Source: an uncultured SAR116 cluster alpha proteobacterium (GTDB lineage Bacteria; Pseudomonadota; Alphaproteobacteria; Puniceispirillales; Marisalimonadaceae). From it: DNA of 32,788 nt. Position numbers and translations under genes: made by a program. The stretch lies in assembly GCA_902550555.1 (NCBI GenBank), contig CACCZR010000013.1, positions 1 through 32,788 of the forward strand, read 5' to 3'. The notes under the pieces are model-generated. The model made no database searches and was not told the DNA's origin. It saw nothing but the letters and a program-made list of their open reading frames with translations. Below, in pieces: positions 25,952 to 32,788 of this stretch. Positions within the stretch are counted from its first letter, which is position 1. Each line of letters starts with the position of its first letter.

Positions 25952-27154
25952 ATGAGAACAAAAAGAGATAACCAACAATGGATGTTAGATTTAGCTCTCA
26001 ATATGAGAGGTAGAGTTCAGAACTTTGAAAGAGATGATCCTGAAACACCAGCAAGAGCTCACAACTACAGAATGCTTCCTAAAATGTGGCGTAAAAAGGC
26101 TGAGCATGACGAAGCTTTAGCTAAAACAGCTGAAAAAAATGGATTTAAAATGACTGCGTTAGAACATTATGATCATGCTGTAGAATCATATAGAATGGCA
26201 CAACATCCTATTTATTTTGATGATAATCCAGTAAAGATTTATTTAAGTAATAAGCTTAAAGAGATGGTCGATAGAAGATCAGCTTTAGCGCCATATCCCA
26301 TTGAAAGGGTTGAAGTGCCTTTTGATGACGGTAAAACAATATCCTGTTTGTTGCACTTATTACCAGATAGAAGAAAAGCTCCATGTGTAATTTATGTTCC
26401 TGGTATGGATCAAACCAAAGAATATTTTCCAAGGGTTATGAATAGTCTAGGCGTTAATAGAGGTATGCATGTAATTTCTATGGACGGTCCTGGACAAGGT
26501 AATTCAAATATACAAAAAATTAGAGCTGTTGCTGATAATTATGAAAGAGCAGGGGCTGCTGTAATTGATTACCTGGAAAAAAGAGAAGAGGTAGATTCAG
26601 ATAAAATTGGAATTTATGGGGTTAGTATGGGTAGTTACTGGTCTTTAAGACTTGCCAGTTACGATAATAGACCTGCTGCACTTGCAAGTGGAGTGGCAAC
26701 ATTTAATCCTAACAATACTATTTTCTCCGTTTCATCTCCAAGATTTAAACAAATGTTTATGTATATGGCTGGTATGGACGATGAAAAAGAATTTGATGAA
26801 ATGGCTGAAAAAATGACAGTTAAAGGATATGCTGACAAAGTTAAATGTCCAACACTTTTAGCTACGGGTGAATTTGATCCATTGTGTCCATTAGAAGATG
26901 CTGTTGAAGTATATGAAGATTTAACTTGTAAAAAAGAATTATGGGTTATTGAAGATCAATTTCATCCACTTTGGGGAATCCCAAACTTAGGTAAATTAGA
27001 TTGCCACCATTATATCATGGATTGGCTACAACGTGCTCTTATAGATGGAAAAACTAATGATAAGAGAATTGCTTATGTAAGTAACAAAGGAGATGGTCCT
27101 TTTGGTGATTGCGAATGGACGCCTACAATTAAACCAGGAGAAGCATACTTCTAA
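25952..27154 (+). CDS. alpha/beta hydrolase, FrsA / dihydroxypseudooxynicotine-hydrolase-like
   Basis: This 400-residue protein has a helical N-terminal domain of about 115 residues before the hydrolase fold, as in FrsA-like proteins and the C-C bond hydrolase of nicotine breakdown (DHPON hydrolase). The catalytic triad is visible as Ser225 (GVSMG), Asp309 (GEFDPL) and His338 (QFHPLW). Oxyanion-loop residues lie in VPGMDQTKEY. It is the last gene of the plus-strand operon, with AGGAG overlapping the preceding stop. In context it could cleave a C-C or ester bond of a keto acid made by the dehydratase and SDR. Its stop overlaps by 4 bases the end of the opposing TRAP gene. Confidence 0.82.
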   Translation: MRTKRDNQQWMLDLALNMRGRVQNFERDDPETPARAHNYRMLPKMWRKKAEHDEALAKTAEKNGFKMTALEHYDHAVESYRMAQHPIYFDDNPVKIYLSNKLKEMVDRRSALAPYPIERVEVPFDDGKTISCLLHLLPDRRKAPCVIYVPGMDQTKEYFPRVMNSLGVNRGMHVISMDGPGQGNSNIQKIRAVADNYERAGAAVIDYLEKREEVDSDKIGIYGVSMGSYWSLRLASYDNRPAALASGVATFNPNNTIFSVSSPRFKQMFMYMAGMDDEKEFDEMAEKMTVKGYADKVKCPTLLATGEFDPLCPLEDAVEVYEDLTCKKELWVIEDQFHPLWGIPNLGKLDCHHYIMDWLQRALIDGKTNDKRIAYVSNKGDGPFGDCEWTPTIKPGEAYF

Positions 27155-28038
27155 AATTTCATATTGGGATATTCTTTAAAAAACTCACCATGAAAATGTT
27201 TAACTTTATCTAAAAGTTCTGCTTTTTCATGTTGGGTTAATTCATAGATTTGAACATTTTCTTTCTTTATCAAGTCTATTAATTTTTTATCATCATCTTC
27301 AGCTAACTCATATTGATATTCTATTGTGTCTTTTGATGCCTTAGTAATTATTTTTTGTTCATCATTGGAGAGTTCATTGAAATAAGTGCCATTGATTACA
27401 AAAAAACAAAACCCAAATAAATGCGACGATAGAGTTAAATATTTTTGTTTATGTTGAACACCAAAATTCCAATAGTTTGTTAATGGATTTTCTTGTGCAT
27501 CAATATCATCATTTTTTAAGGCAATTTTAAAATCTCTTACATCTAATGGTGTTGATATAAATCCTAATTCATTAAAGACATCTATATGAAGTGGGCTTGG
27601 AGTGGTTCTGATTTTTAAATTTTTACAAGAATCTTGATTTTTAATAATATTTTTATTAGTACTGACATGCCTCGATCCATTATCCCAAAAGCCAAGAAGT
27701 TTTAAGTTATTTTTTTTAATTAATTCATTAGAAACATATGGTTGTAAGTTTTTGTTAATTAAATTCTTAACTTCATTTTTGTTTTTAAAGTAAAAGGGTA
27801 AATCTAATAGTTTAATTTCAGGTATATATTTTTCATAGTAGCTTGACCATAGATATGACATTTGAATTTCATTATTCATAGTCATCTCAATCAAAGATGC
27901 TGCTTTTTGCCCTTTCTCTGTGATGTCTTGATCAAATGATATATCAAAATAATTAGACACCTTATCGATAAAAAATTTTACTGAACGAGTATGAACTGAA
28001 CCATCACCTTGATAACCAGCAATTTTTAGCTTTTTCAT
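27151..28038 (-). CDS. DctP-like TRAP solute-binding protein lacking a signal peptide
   Basis: The 295-residue sequence has the DctP fold markers: NLKIRTTPSPLHIDVFNELG with the carboxylate-binding Arg144, IALKNDDIDAQENPLTNYW (the usual GQENP region) and LSNDEQKII. It begins directly with the mature-domain strand (KKLKIAGYQGDGSVHTRS). The frame is closed by a TAA shortly upstream, and AAAGGA precedes the ATG, so no export signal can be added. No DctQ or DctM membrane subunit is encoded in the window. A cytoplasmic ligand-binding or sensing role is therefore possible; a decayed transporter gene is the alternative, although the frame is intact. Confidence 0.8.
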   Translation of the reverse strand: MKKLKIAGYQGDGSVHTRSVKFFIDKVSNYFDISFDQDITEKGQKAASLIEMTMNNEIQMSYLWSSYYEKYIPEIKLLDLPFYFKNKNEVKNLINKNLQPYVSNELIKKNNLKLLGFWDNGSRHVSTNKNIIKNQDSCKNLKIRTTPSPLHIDVFNELGFISTPLDVRDFKIALKNDDIDAQENPLTNYWNFGVQHKQKYLTLSSHLFGFCFFVINGTYFNELSNDEQKIITKASKDTIEYQYELAEDDDKKLIDLIKKENVQIYELTQHEKAELLDKVKHFHGEFFKEYPNMKF

Positions 28039-28048
28039 AATAATTCCT

Positions 28049-28071
28049 TTGCTATTATAACTTTATAGCAA
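28049..28071. promoter_or_regulatory. 7-bp inverted repeat in a 39-base divergent intergenic region
   Basis: TTGCTAT at 28049-28055 and ATAGCAA at 28065-28071 are exact inverted repeats separated by 9 bases, filling much of the gap between the TRAP-like gene (minus) and the cyclase-family gene (plus). Both genes would need promoters here or from upstream, so this is a candidate operator. Confidence 0.35.
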
Positions 28072-28077
28072 TTTCTA

Positions 28078-28791
28078 ATGGAGAACAAATTGAATGAAAC
28101 TTTAATTGATTTATCTGTAGATATTTATCAAAAATGTCCAACACTTCCAAATCATCCACCTATGGTCTTATCAGACTATCAAACACATAAGACAATCAGA
28201 GAGGCAGAAGGGGTGAAGTTCTCATGTGCATCTATGTATATGTCTATGGGTGAGCATACAGGAACACATGTAGATGCATTTAATCATTTTGATCCAAACC
28301 CCAATGCTCAATCAATAGATCAAATGCCACTTGAAAATTTTTATACAGATGGTATTTGTCTTGATTTATCTCATAAACCCTTAAAATCAAATATATCTAT
28401 TGAAGATTTAGAAAATGCACTAAGTAAAGATAATTTAGAAATAAAACCAAAAGATACTGTTTTGTTATACATGGCTCATTATGATAGAACATACGGTACT
28501 GACAAATTTTTAACTGATTTCCCTGGTTTAACTAAAGACTCTGCGCAGTGGCTTGGAAATAAAGGTATAACAAGTTTTGGTGTTGAAGCAGTAAGTCCAG
28601 GAACTCCTGGAAAAAATAATTTTGAAGTTCATAATGTTTGTAGAGATATGGGTTTTACACATATTGAAGGTTTAGCAAATCTAGATAAATTAATAGGAAA
28701 AGGGAGGTTTAAATTTATAGGTTTACCTTTGAGAATTAAAGGAGGAACTGGTAGCCCAATTAGAGCAGTTGCAGTTTTTAATAACAATTAA
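28078..28791 (+). CDS. cyclase-family metal-dependent hydrolase (KynB-like, PF04199)
   Basis: This 237-residue protein has the diagnostic metal-binding motif H-x-G-T-H-x-D-A-x-x-H (GEHTGTHVDAFNHF, about residues 59-72) of the cyclase/kynurenine formamidase/isatin hydrolase family. Other family landmarks are a later Asp-Phe-Pro-Gly segment (LTDFPGLTKDSAQWL) and the terminal PLRIKGGTGSPIRAVAV. The reaction would be hydrolysis of an amide or cyclic bond. Substrate unknown; no other tryptophan-degradation genes are nearby. The ATG at 28078 has no ribosome site. GGAG at 28080-28083 lies 6 bases before an in-frame TTG at 28090, which may be the true start. Confidence 0.85.
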   Translation: MENKLNETLIDLSVDIYQKCPTLPNHPPMVLSDYQTHKTIREAEGVKFSCASMYMSMGEHTGTHVDAFNHFDPNPNAQSIDQMPLENFYTDGICLDLSHKPLKSNISIEDLENALSKDNLEIKPKDTVLLYMAHYDRTYGTDKFLTDFPGLTKDSAQWLGNKGITSFGVEAVSPGTPGKNNFEVHNVCRDMGFTHIEGLANLDKLIGKGRFKFIGLPLRIKGGTGSPIRAVAVFNNN

Positions 28792-28820
28792 ACAATGTTT
28801 TAATTAAGAGGTGAGAACCA

Positions 28821-28895
28821 CAACCAAGAAGTTTCATTAAATAAATTACTTACTGGTTGCCAACAGTCTTCCGTTTGGAGGCTTTTTTCTTTTTT
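28821..28895 (+). ncRNA. candidate small structured RNA: long stem-loop followed by an intrinsic terminator
   Basis: Bases 28821-28832 pair with 28848-28859: six pairs, a 2x2 internal loop, four more pairs and a 15-base loop. This is followed within 10 bases by a terminator. The region lies between the convergent ends of the cyclase-family gene and folE, encodes no protein I can support, and is less AT-rich than other gaps. A weak promoter (TTGCAG at 28769, AACAAT at 28791) could start it; otherwise it is the 3' tail of the upstream mRNA. It resembles no known RNA family I can name. Confidence 0.35.
28868..28895 (+). terminator. intrinsic terminator after the cyclase-family gene
   Basis: CTTCC at 28868-28872 pairs with GGAGG at 28877-28881 around the tetraloop GTTT. 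The run TTTTTTCTTTTTT begins at 28883. Orientation is plus strand; there is no T run in the minus direction. The overlapping alternative pairing CCAAC (28860-28864) with GTTTGG (28873-28878) is mutually exclusive with it. Confidence 0.75.
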
Positions 28896-28966
28896 ACGGG
28901 TGTAGAGTTGTCACATTTATTGTCACTTGCCGACCAGGCTTATTTTATTTTTACTGAGAGTTAAGA

Positions 28967-29575
28967 TTATTTTTGATTTATTAATTCCATAAACTGTGAT
29001 TGCAAAATTTTATCTTCTTTAAATATTCCAATCATTTTTTTTGTGACAGTACTAGACTCAGGTTTGTGTACTCCTCTAGTAGTCATGCATTGGTGAGATG
29101 CGTCTATTAAGACAGCAACCCCTAATGGATCTAAAACACTTTGTAAAGTTTCAGCAATTTGTGATGTTAACGTTTCTTGTATTTGTAACCTTTTTGCAAA
29201 AACGTCAACTAATCTTGCGATTTTACTAATTCCAACTACTCTTTTTTTAGGCATATAAGCAACGTGAGCTTTACCAAGAATTGGAACAATGTGGTGTTCA
29301 CAATGAGATTCAAGTCTAATATTTTTTATTAAAACCATTTCATCATATCCTTCAACTTCTTCAAAAGTTTTGGAGAGAATTTCTGTAGGGTCTATTTTAT
29401 ATCCCTCAAAAAATTCTTCATAAGCCTTTACAACTCTTTTAGGGGTTTCAATCAAACCCTCCCTGTCAGGATTATCGCCTGCCCAAGCTATAAGGGTCTT
29501 AACAGCACGCATAGCCTCTTCTCTAGAGGGGTTAGGGTTAAATTTAATTACATTATTGTTATTTTTTTTTGTCAT
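28967..29575 (-). CDS. folE: GTP cyclohydrolase I (FolE type IA)
   Basis: The enzyme converts GTP to 7,8-dihydroneopterin triphosphate, the first step of folate and pterin synthesis. At 202 residues it has the zinc ligands in SHCEHHIVP (Cys and His) and HQCMTTRG (second Cys). Family motifs [18 protein letters not shown] and [13 protein letters not shown] are also present. It faces away from a COG0523 metallochaperone gene, and a perfect Zur-like palindrome lies 23 bases upstream of its ATG. A minus-strand TATAAT (29609-29604) falls inside this palindrome, so binding there would block the promoter. Because the enzyme needs zinc, control by zinc supply makes sense. Confidence 0.95.
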   Translation of the reverse strand: MTKKNNNNVIKFNPNPSREEAMRAVKTLIAWAGDNPDREGLIETPKRVVKAYEEFFEGYKIDPTEILSKTFEEVEGYDEMVLIKNIRLESHCEHHIVPILGKAHVAYMPKKRVVGISKIARLVDVFAKRLQIQETLTSQIAETLQSVLDPLGVAVLIDASHQCMTTRGVHKPESSTVTKKMIGIFKEDKILQSQFMELINQK

Positions 29576-29597
29576 ATTTAGCTATTCATTTTCGTTA

Positions 29598-29612
29598 TGT
29601 TATATTATAACA
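29598..29612. promoter_or_regulatory. Zur-box-like perfect palindrome between folE and the COG0523 gene
   Basis: TGTTATA (29598-29604), central T (29605) and TATAACA (29606-29612) form an exact 7-1-7 palindrome. It equals the core of the known enterobacterial zinc-repressor box ATGTTATANTATAACAT, and the preceding A (29597) also matches. It lies between two zinc-related genes and overlaps a TATAAT reading toward folE. It would repress one or both genes when zinc is sufficient. Confidence 0.75.
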
Positions 29613-29654
29613 AGATGTTATCAAAAATTTTTAAATTTAACTATTATTATTATT

Positions 29655-30680
29655 ATGAATTCATTTCCTAAGAGTATTTCAATAACTGTTTTAACAGGTT
29701 TTTTAGGAAGTGGGAAAACAACTTTATTATCGGAATTTGTAAAGAATGAAAATGTAAACGACGTTGCATTTATTATTAATGAATTTGGTGAAGTAGGTCT
29801 TGATCATAATTTAATAGAAAGCTCTGATGAAACTGTTTTAGAACTGCAAAATGGTTGTATATGTTGCGCCATTCAGGAAGATTTAAAATCAACTCTTTTA
29901 AATCTTTTAACAAAAATGCAGAAAGATTTAATAAAAAAATTTAATAAAGTAATCATTGAAACAACAGGATTAGCTGATCCAGTCCCTATTATTCATACAT
30001 TGATGACATCAATTGATCTGGTACGAGCCTATAAATTTGATGGTATTATTACTATTGTAGATGTTATAAATGGAGATAAAACGTTCAATAATCACTTAGA
30101 ATCTATAAAACAAGTCGCTTTTGCTAATAAAGTAATTTTATCTAAAGTAGATATTGGGGATGCAAAAATAATTGAAAATCTAATTATAAGGATAAGTAAA
30201 ATCAATTCGAAGGCAACGGTAATAAAAAGTAAAAAGGGTTTACTGCCAGTTAAAGAATTTTATGGATTAAACGACTATCAACCTAATACAGAATCATGGG
30301 ATGTAAAACAATGGCTAAGTGAAGAAAAAAATAAAGTTAAGCACTCACATGATCATAAGCACCATCATGACATAAATCGTCATGATGATAATATTAAATC
30401 CTTTTCTTTAGTAACAAATAAACCAGTAAGTATGACTTCTTTAAATTTTTTTCTAGAATTATTATCCAATCAAATGGGTGAAAAAATGCTTAGAATTAAG
30501 GGTATAATAAATGTGGAAGGTGAAGATCGTCCTGCAATAATTCATGGTGTGCAACATATATTTCATCCATTAGAATGGCTAAATAAGTGGCCAGACAATG
30601 ATATTTCAACAAGATTAGTTTTTATTACAAATAAAATTGAAAAGTCTGTTGTAGAAAAATTTTTTAAAATAATAGAGTAA
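29655..30680 (+). CDS. COG0523 (CobW/ZNG1-like) GTPase metallochaperone
   Basis: This 341-residue G3E-family GTPase has Walker A GFLGSGKTT (residues 15-23), the metal-binding CxCC motif GCICC (Cys68, Cys70, Cys71), the switch region ETTGLADP and the base-recognition SKVD. A His/Asp-rich linker (HSHDHKHHHD, about residues 232-250) precedes the CobW C-terminal domain. The frame is open to 29556, but I start at 29655 because the fold begins there and the extension overlaps folE. No cobalamin genes are nearby. With the divergent folE and the Zur-like box, the likely job is delivering zinc to enzymes under zinc shortage. Confidence 0.9.
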   Translation: MNSFPKSISITVLTGFLGSGKTTLLSEFVKNENVNDVAFIINEFGEVGLDHNLIESSDETVLELQNGCICCAIQEDLKSTLLNLLTKMQKDLIKKFNKVIIETTGLADPVPIIHTLMTSIDLVRAYKFDGIITIVDVINGDKTFNNHLESIKQVAFANKVILSKVDIGDAKIIENLIIRISKINSKATVIKSKKGLLPVKEFYGLNDYQPNTESWDVKQWLSEEKNKVKHSHDHKHHHDINRHDDNIKSFSLVTNKPVSMTSLNFFLELLSNQMGEKMLRIKGIINVEGEDRPAIIHGVQHIFHPLEWLNKWPDNDISTRLVFITNKIEKSVVEKFFKIIE

Positions 30681-30697
30681 GTAAGTAAGTTTTTAAA

Positions 30698-30880
30698 ATG
30701 AAAAGTAAGAAAAGCCCATGTATAGATATCTGCATATTTACTGGTAAAAATGGATGGTGTTTAGGTTGTGCTCGTACAAAAGAAGAAGCAAGTAAATGGA
30801 AAAAATTAAAGCCTTATGATATAAAAATTATGCATAAAATTCTGCAAAGAAGAATGAAAATTATTAAAAACAGTTCTTGA
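30698..30880 (+). CDS. DUF1289 small Cys-rich protein
   Basis: At 60 residues this has the DUF1289 pattern: SPCIDICIF followed by GWCLGCARTKEEASKW, with four cysteines (Cys-x3-Cys and Cys-x2-Cys) likely to bind a metal, then a basic helix. Function is unknown for the family. It starts 17 bases after the COG0523 gene and is probably co-transcribed with it, which would place it under the same zinc control. Confidence 0.85.
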   Translation: MKSKKSPCIDICIFTGKNGWCLGCARTKEEASKWKKLKPYDIKIMHKILQRRMKIIKNSS

Positions 30881-30928
30881 TTAAAAAAATTGTTTCATTT
30901 TAAGCTAGATATTTTTATTAAATTTTAA

Positions 30929-31423
30929 TTAACGCAAGGTTAATATTAAAAGAAAAATAAAAATAACAAACAGAGCAATGCCTGTTCTAATATTATTAAA
31001 AAAATTCCATTTTGTTTCAAAGTTTTTACGCTCATCACTTAATGTTTGTGAATCAGTTATATCAATGTCAATGTTTTGGATATGTTTGTTAAGTGGTAAA
31101 TGTATCGATATTGTAATGCCTTGAACTCCCAACAAATAAATAAAACTTGTAAAAATTATTAGCCAAGACTCTAGTAATCCTAAACTAAGTATTGAGACTA
31201 TAATTGTACACAAGACAGATATAATTGAACCTACCCAAATTAAAATAAAAATTGGTTGATTGTTTTGAATAATCCCATCTGTAACCTGAAAGGCTTTTAT
31301 AAACTCCTTGTCTTCAAGTTTTGATAAACCTGGCATTACAACAATTGCATAAGTTAGAATGAATCCAGTTGCTAAAGCACAGAACAATACTGATAAATAT
31401 AATGTTATATCTAAAAAGTTCAC
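30929..31423 (-). CDS. DUF1772-like (anthrone oxygenase family) membrane protein
   Basis: This 164-residue protein has four hydrophobic segments (about residues 8-30, 58-80, 83-103 and 145-163) and the family-like features TGFILTYAIVVMPGL, a short polar segment HLPLNKHIQN after the third helix, and WNFFNNIRTG before the last helix. The DUF1772 superfamily has few characterised members, so function is open. It is the downstream gene of a possible two-gene minus-strand unit with the 99-residue protein, with a 105-base gap between them. Confidence 0.7.
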   Translation of the reverse strand: MNFLDITLYLSVLFCALATGFILTYAIVVMPGLSKLEDKEFIKAFQVTDGIIQNNQPIFILIWVGSIISVLCTIIVSILSLGLLESWLIIFTSFIYLLGVQGITISIHLPLNKHIQNIDIDITDSQTLSDERKNFETKWNFFNNIRTGIALFVIFIFLLILTLR

Positions 31424-31528
31424 TTAATGCTTTGTCTCACAATTTTGCTATGCAGATTTTACCAATAGTTATAACTCAATTTATCACTCAAAGGTCTTAT
31501 AATTCTTGAATATTTGATAAACATTAAA

Positions 31529-31828
31529 TTATTTGTTTTGAGCTGAAACTTTAACTTCACCTTCGTAAGCAACTTCTTTCGGTGATAAAGAATTTGGAAT
31601 ACTATTATATTGAGAAAGATAAGCTCTTAGTTCTTTCATGTGTTTTTCGTCATCATATTCCCATATACTTGTAACTTGATTTTTTTGATCAACATTTTGT
31701 ATGACTTTCATATTGATTTTTAAATTGGTATTGTTTGATTCATTTGCAACTTTTTCACTCATTACAATAAACATATTTGCATGCTCAACACTTTGGAACG
31801 TTCTTACAGTTAGCCTTATAATTGACAT
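31529..31828 (-). CDS. uncharacterised small protein, possible dimeric alpha/beta barrel
   Basis: This 99-residue soluble protein has no signal peptide or Cys. Strands (IIRLTVRTF, LKINMKVIQN, QVTSIWEYD) alternate with helices (HANMFIVMSEKVANES, EKHMKELRAYLSQY) in the order expected for a ferredoxin-like alpha/beta-barrel (ABM-like) protein, but I do not recognise the family with certainty. An AAAGGA ribosome site precedes the ATG. The 194-base gap upstream of it holds no gene I can support. Confidence 0.6.
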   Translation of the reverse strand: MSIIRLTVRTFQSVEHANMFIVMSEKVANESNNTNLKINMKVIQNVDQKNQVTSIWEYDDEKHMKELRAYLSQYNSIPNSLSPKEVAYEGEVKVSAQNK

Positions 31829-32022
31829 AATTTATATCCTTTTTATTTCTTCTTAAACACCAAATTTGATAAGATTTTATATAATAAAAATTATTCAGTC
31901 TACAAATTGATCCATGAATTTAAAAATTTAATTTATTTTGATAAATATAAAATCATATTGAATTTTAATTAATAATATTAAAATATTACTAAAGCTAACA
32001 ATAGTGAGTAGGATTAAATTTA

Positions 32023-32265
32023 ATGTTAAAAATTATTATTTTTTTAGTTCTAATTTTTACAATCATCTATTTCGTAACAAATTTCATAATGTCTAAAAGA
32101 CAAAACAGTCTTGTAAAGTTTATTATTCCTATTGCATTCACATTGATAATTGTTGGTATTTTATTTTTTATTTTACCTAGGTTTGGGCTAAACCCATTAA
32201 TTCTCTTTCAAACTGTTATTTCTAAAATAATTCCATATCTTTCAATGTTTAGAGGCATTTTTTAA
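32023..32265 (+). CDS. small membrane protein (80 residues), unknown function
   Basis: This protein has two clear membrane segments, residues 2-22 and about 35-51, and a third, weaker hydrophobic stretch near the C-terminus. A basic loop (SKRQNSLVK) after the first helix suggests a cytoplasmic loop. A weak TAGGA site lies 10-14 bases upstream of the ATG. I cannot name it. The gene stands alone between convergent and divergent neighbours, with 194 bases before and 107 bases after it. Confidence 0.55.
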   Translation: MLKIIIFLVLIFTIIYFVTNFIMSKRQNSLVKFIIPIAFTLIIVGILFFILPRFGLNPLILFQTVISKIIPYLSMFRGIF

Positions 32266-32354
32266 AGAATAACAAATAATTTATTAATGAACTATTAATT
32301 AACCATTAAATTCTTTTAACTGAGTTGCAAAAAAATCAAATAAATCTGTTAGAA

Positions 32355-32377
32355 AATAATTCAAAAAATGAATTATT
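32355..32377 (-). terminator. stem-loop at the end of the 116-residue membrane protein gene
   Basis: AATAATTC (32355-32362) and GAATTATT (32370-32377) are exact inverted repeats with a 7-base loop. On the minus strand the stem includes the stop codon of the gene and is followed by TTTCT. The stem is AT-rich, so strength is doubtful. Confidence 0.4.
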
Positions 32378-32723
32378 CGTGTTCTCCACCTTTGTCATTT
32401 GGGTCTAATTCTATTCTTTTTCCACCTACATATATCGCGCGGCTCCTACTAGGTGTATAATAATTTCCAAAAAAACTAGGTTTTCTTTTTGCTGTTTCAA
32501 AGGTTAATACTGTAAAAGCAACTGCACCTAATAAAATCATATGCGCAATGGTTGTTATACCAAATAACCATATGCTAGTAAAATACATGGAAAATGCTAC
32601 ACACCACATTAAAGCTAATGCTTGCATTACTAAATGTCTTACGTGGGTATGAGGGATATTCTTAAGAGGGTTTATGTTATGATTCATAACAACATTCCAA
32701 GCGTCAAATATAATTTTTTTCAT
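32373..32723 (-). CDS. uncharacterised membrane protein (116 residues)
   Basis: Two hydrophobic helices (about residues 31-50 and 53-76) sit between an N-terminal soluble part with several His and Asn (VMNHNINPLKNIPHTHVRH) and a charged C-terminal tail ending in DPNDKGGEHE. I do not recognise a named family. The conserved-looking His run just before the first helix might bind a metal or cofactor, but this is only a visual impression. No partner gene is visible; the upstream 65 bases to the window end hold only AT-rich sequence. Confidence 0.6.
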   Translation of the reverse strand: MKKIIFDAWNVVMNHNINPLKNIPHTHVRHLVMQALALMWCVAFSMYFTSIWLFGITTIAHMILLGAVAFTVLTFETAKRKPSFFGNYYTPSRSRAIYVGGKRIELDPNDKGGEHE

Positions 32724-32788
32724 ATATTTACCTAACTAAAAAAAATTTTTTAATTAATATATTGATTATTATATAAAGTCAAAAATAT

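Noticed and set aside
28908-28926. Direct repeat TTGTCAC twice, 12 bases apart
   Set aside because: Two 7-base copies in a convergent gap with no downstream gene to control; chance is likely.
28801-28966. Known riboswitch, 4.5S, 6S or tmRNA in the gap before folE
   Set aside because: None of the conserved cores that I know (for example the GGAAGG SRP loop) is present; kept only as a candidate small RNA.
29556-29654. N-terminal extension of the COG0523 gene to an upstream start
   Set aside because: It overlaps the start of folE and the Zur-like site and reads as unconserved hydrophobic residues; the GTPase fold begins right after 29655.
29642-29656. ATT triplet run before the COG0523 start
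   Set aside because: Short low-complexity sequence in an AT-rich genome; no function can be supported.

Overview
The window is a gene-dense, strongly AT-rich stretch of bacterial chromosome. Coding sequence is almost continuous, genes often overlap or lie a few bases apart, and no stretch of more than about 200 bases lacks a gene. There are no rRNAs, tRNAs, insertion sequences, phage genes or CRISPR arrays. The base composition, short spacers and gene content (Gts-type glucose ABC transporter with Entner-Doudoroff genes, TRAP-type binding protein, TauE exporter, class III cyclases) suggest a streamlined marine alphaproteobacterium of the SAR11 or HIMB59/AEGEAN-169 type. The sequence alone does not settle the lineage.

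Region A (1-7149, + strand) is a glucose uptake and oxidation operon: the 3' end of the binding protein gtsA, a strong stem-loop, gtsB, gtsC, gtsD, then zwf, pgl and edd. Together they take up a hexose and, once it is phosphorylated, convert it to KDPG. No glucokinase or KDPG aldolase gene is visible in the window.

Region B (7198-16813, + strand) is mixed: a hotdog thioesterase, a MATE exporter whose homology and ribosome site point to an ATT (or ATA) start, a GFA/CENP-V-like zinc protein, a small unknown protein, two different class III nucleotide cyclases in tandem, a lipoprotein metallo-beta-lactamase and an atypical photolyase/cryptochrome.

Region C (16814-28791) looks like an accessory catabolic locus. 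A five-gene minus-strand operon (TauE exporter, VOC epimerase-like protein, MenB/BadI-like crotonase, family III CoA transferase, muconate-cycloisomerase-like enolase) is transcribed away from a plus-strand operon (LigI/COG3618 lactonase-like amidohydrolase, SDR, IlvD/Edd dehydratase, tandem OsmC protein, FrsA/DHPON-hydrolase-like alpha/beta hydrolase). They share a 191-base intergenic region with an inverted repeat. Beyond lie a TRAP-type binding protein with no signal peptide and a cyclase-family (KynB-like) hydrolase. The SDR, lactonase and dehydratase set fits oxidative, non-phosphorylative breakdown of a sugar or sugar-like acid. The substrate is unknown; a sulfonated sugar is one option because of TauE. 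This is the best candidate for an undescribed pathway here.

Region D (28792-32788) has a stem-loop plus terminator that may be a small RNA, then folE and a COG0523 metallochaperone gene facing away from each other across a perfect 15-bp palindrome identical to the core of the zinc-repressor (Zur) box. A DUF1289 gene follows, then a DUF1772-like membrane protein and three small uncharacterised proteins.
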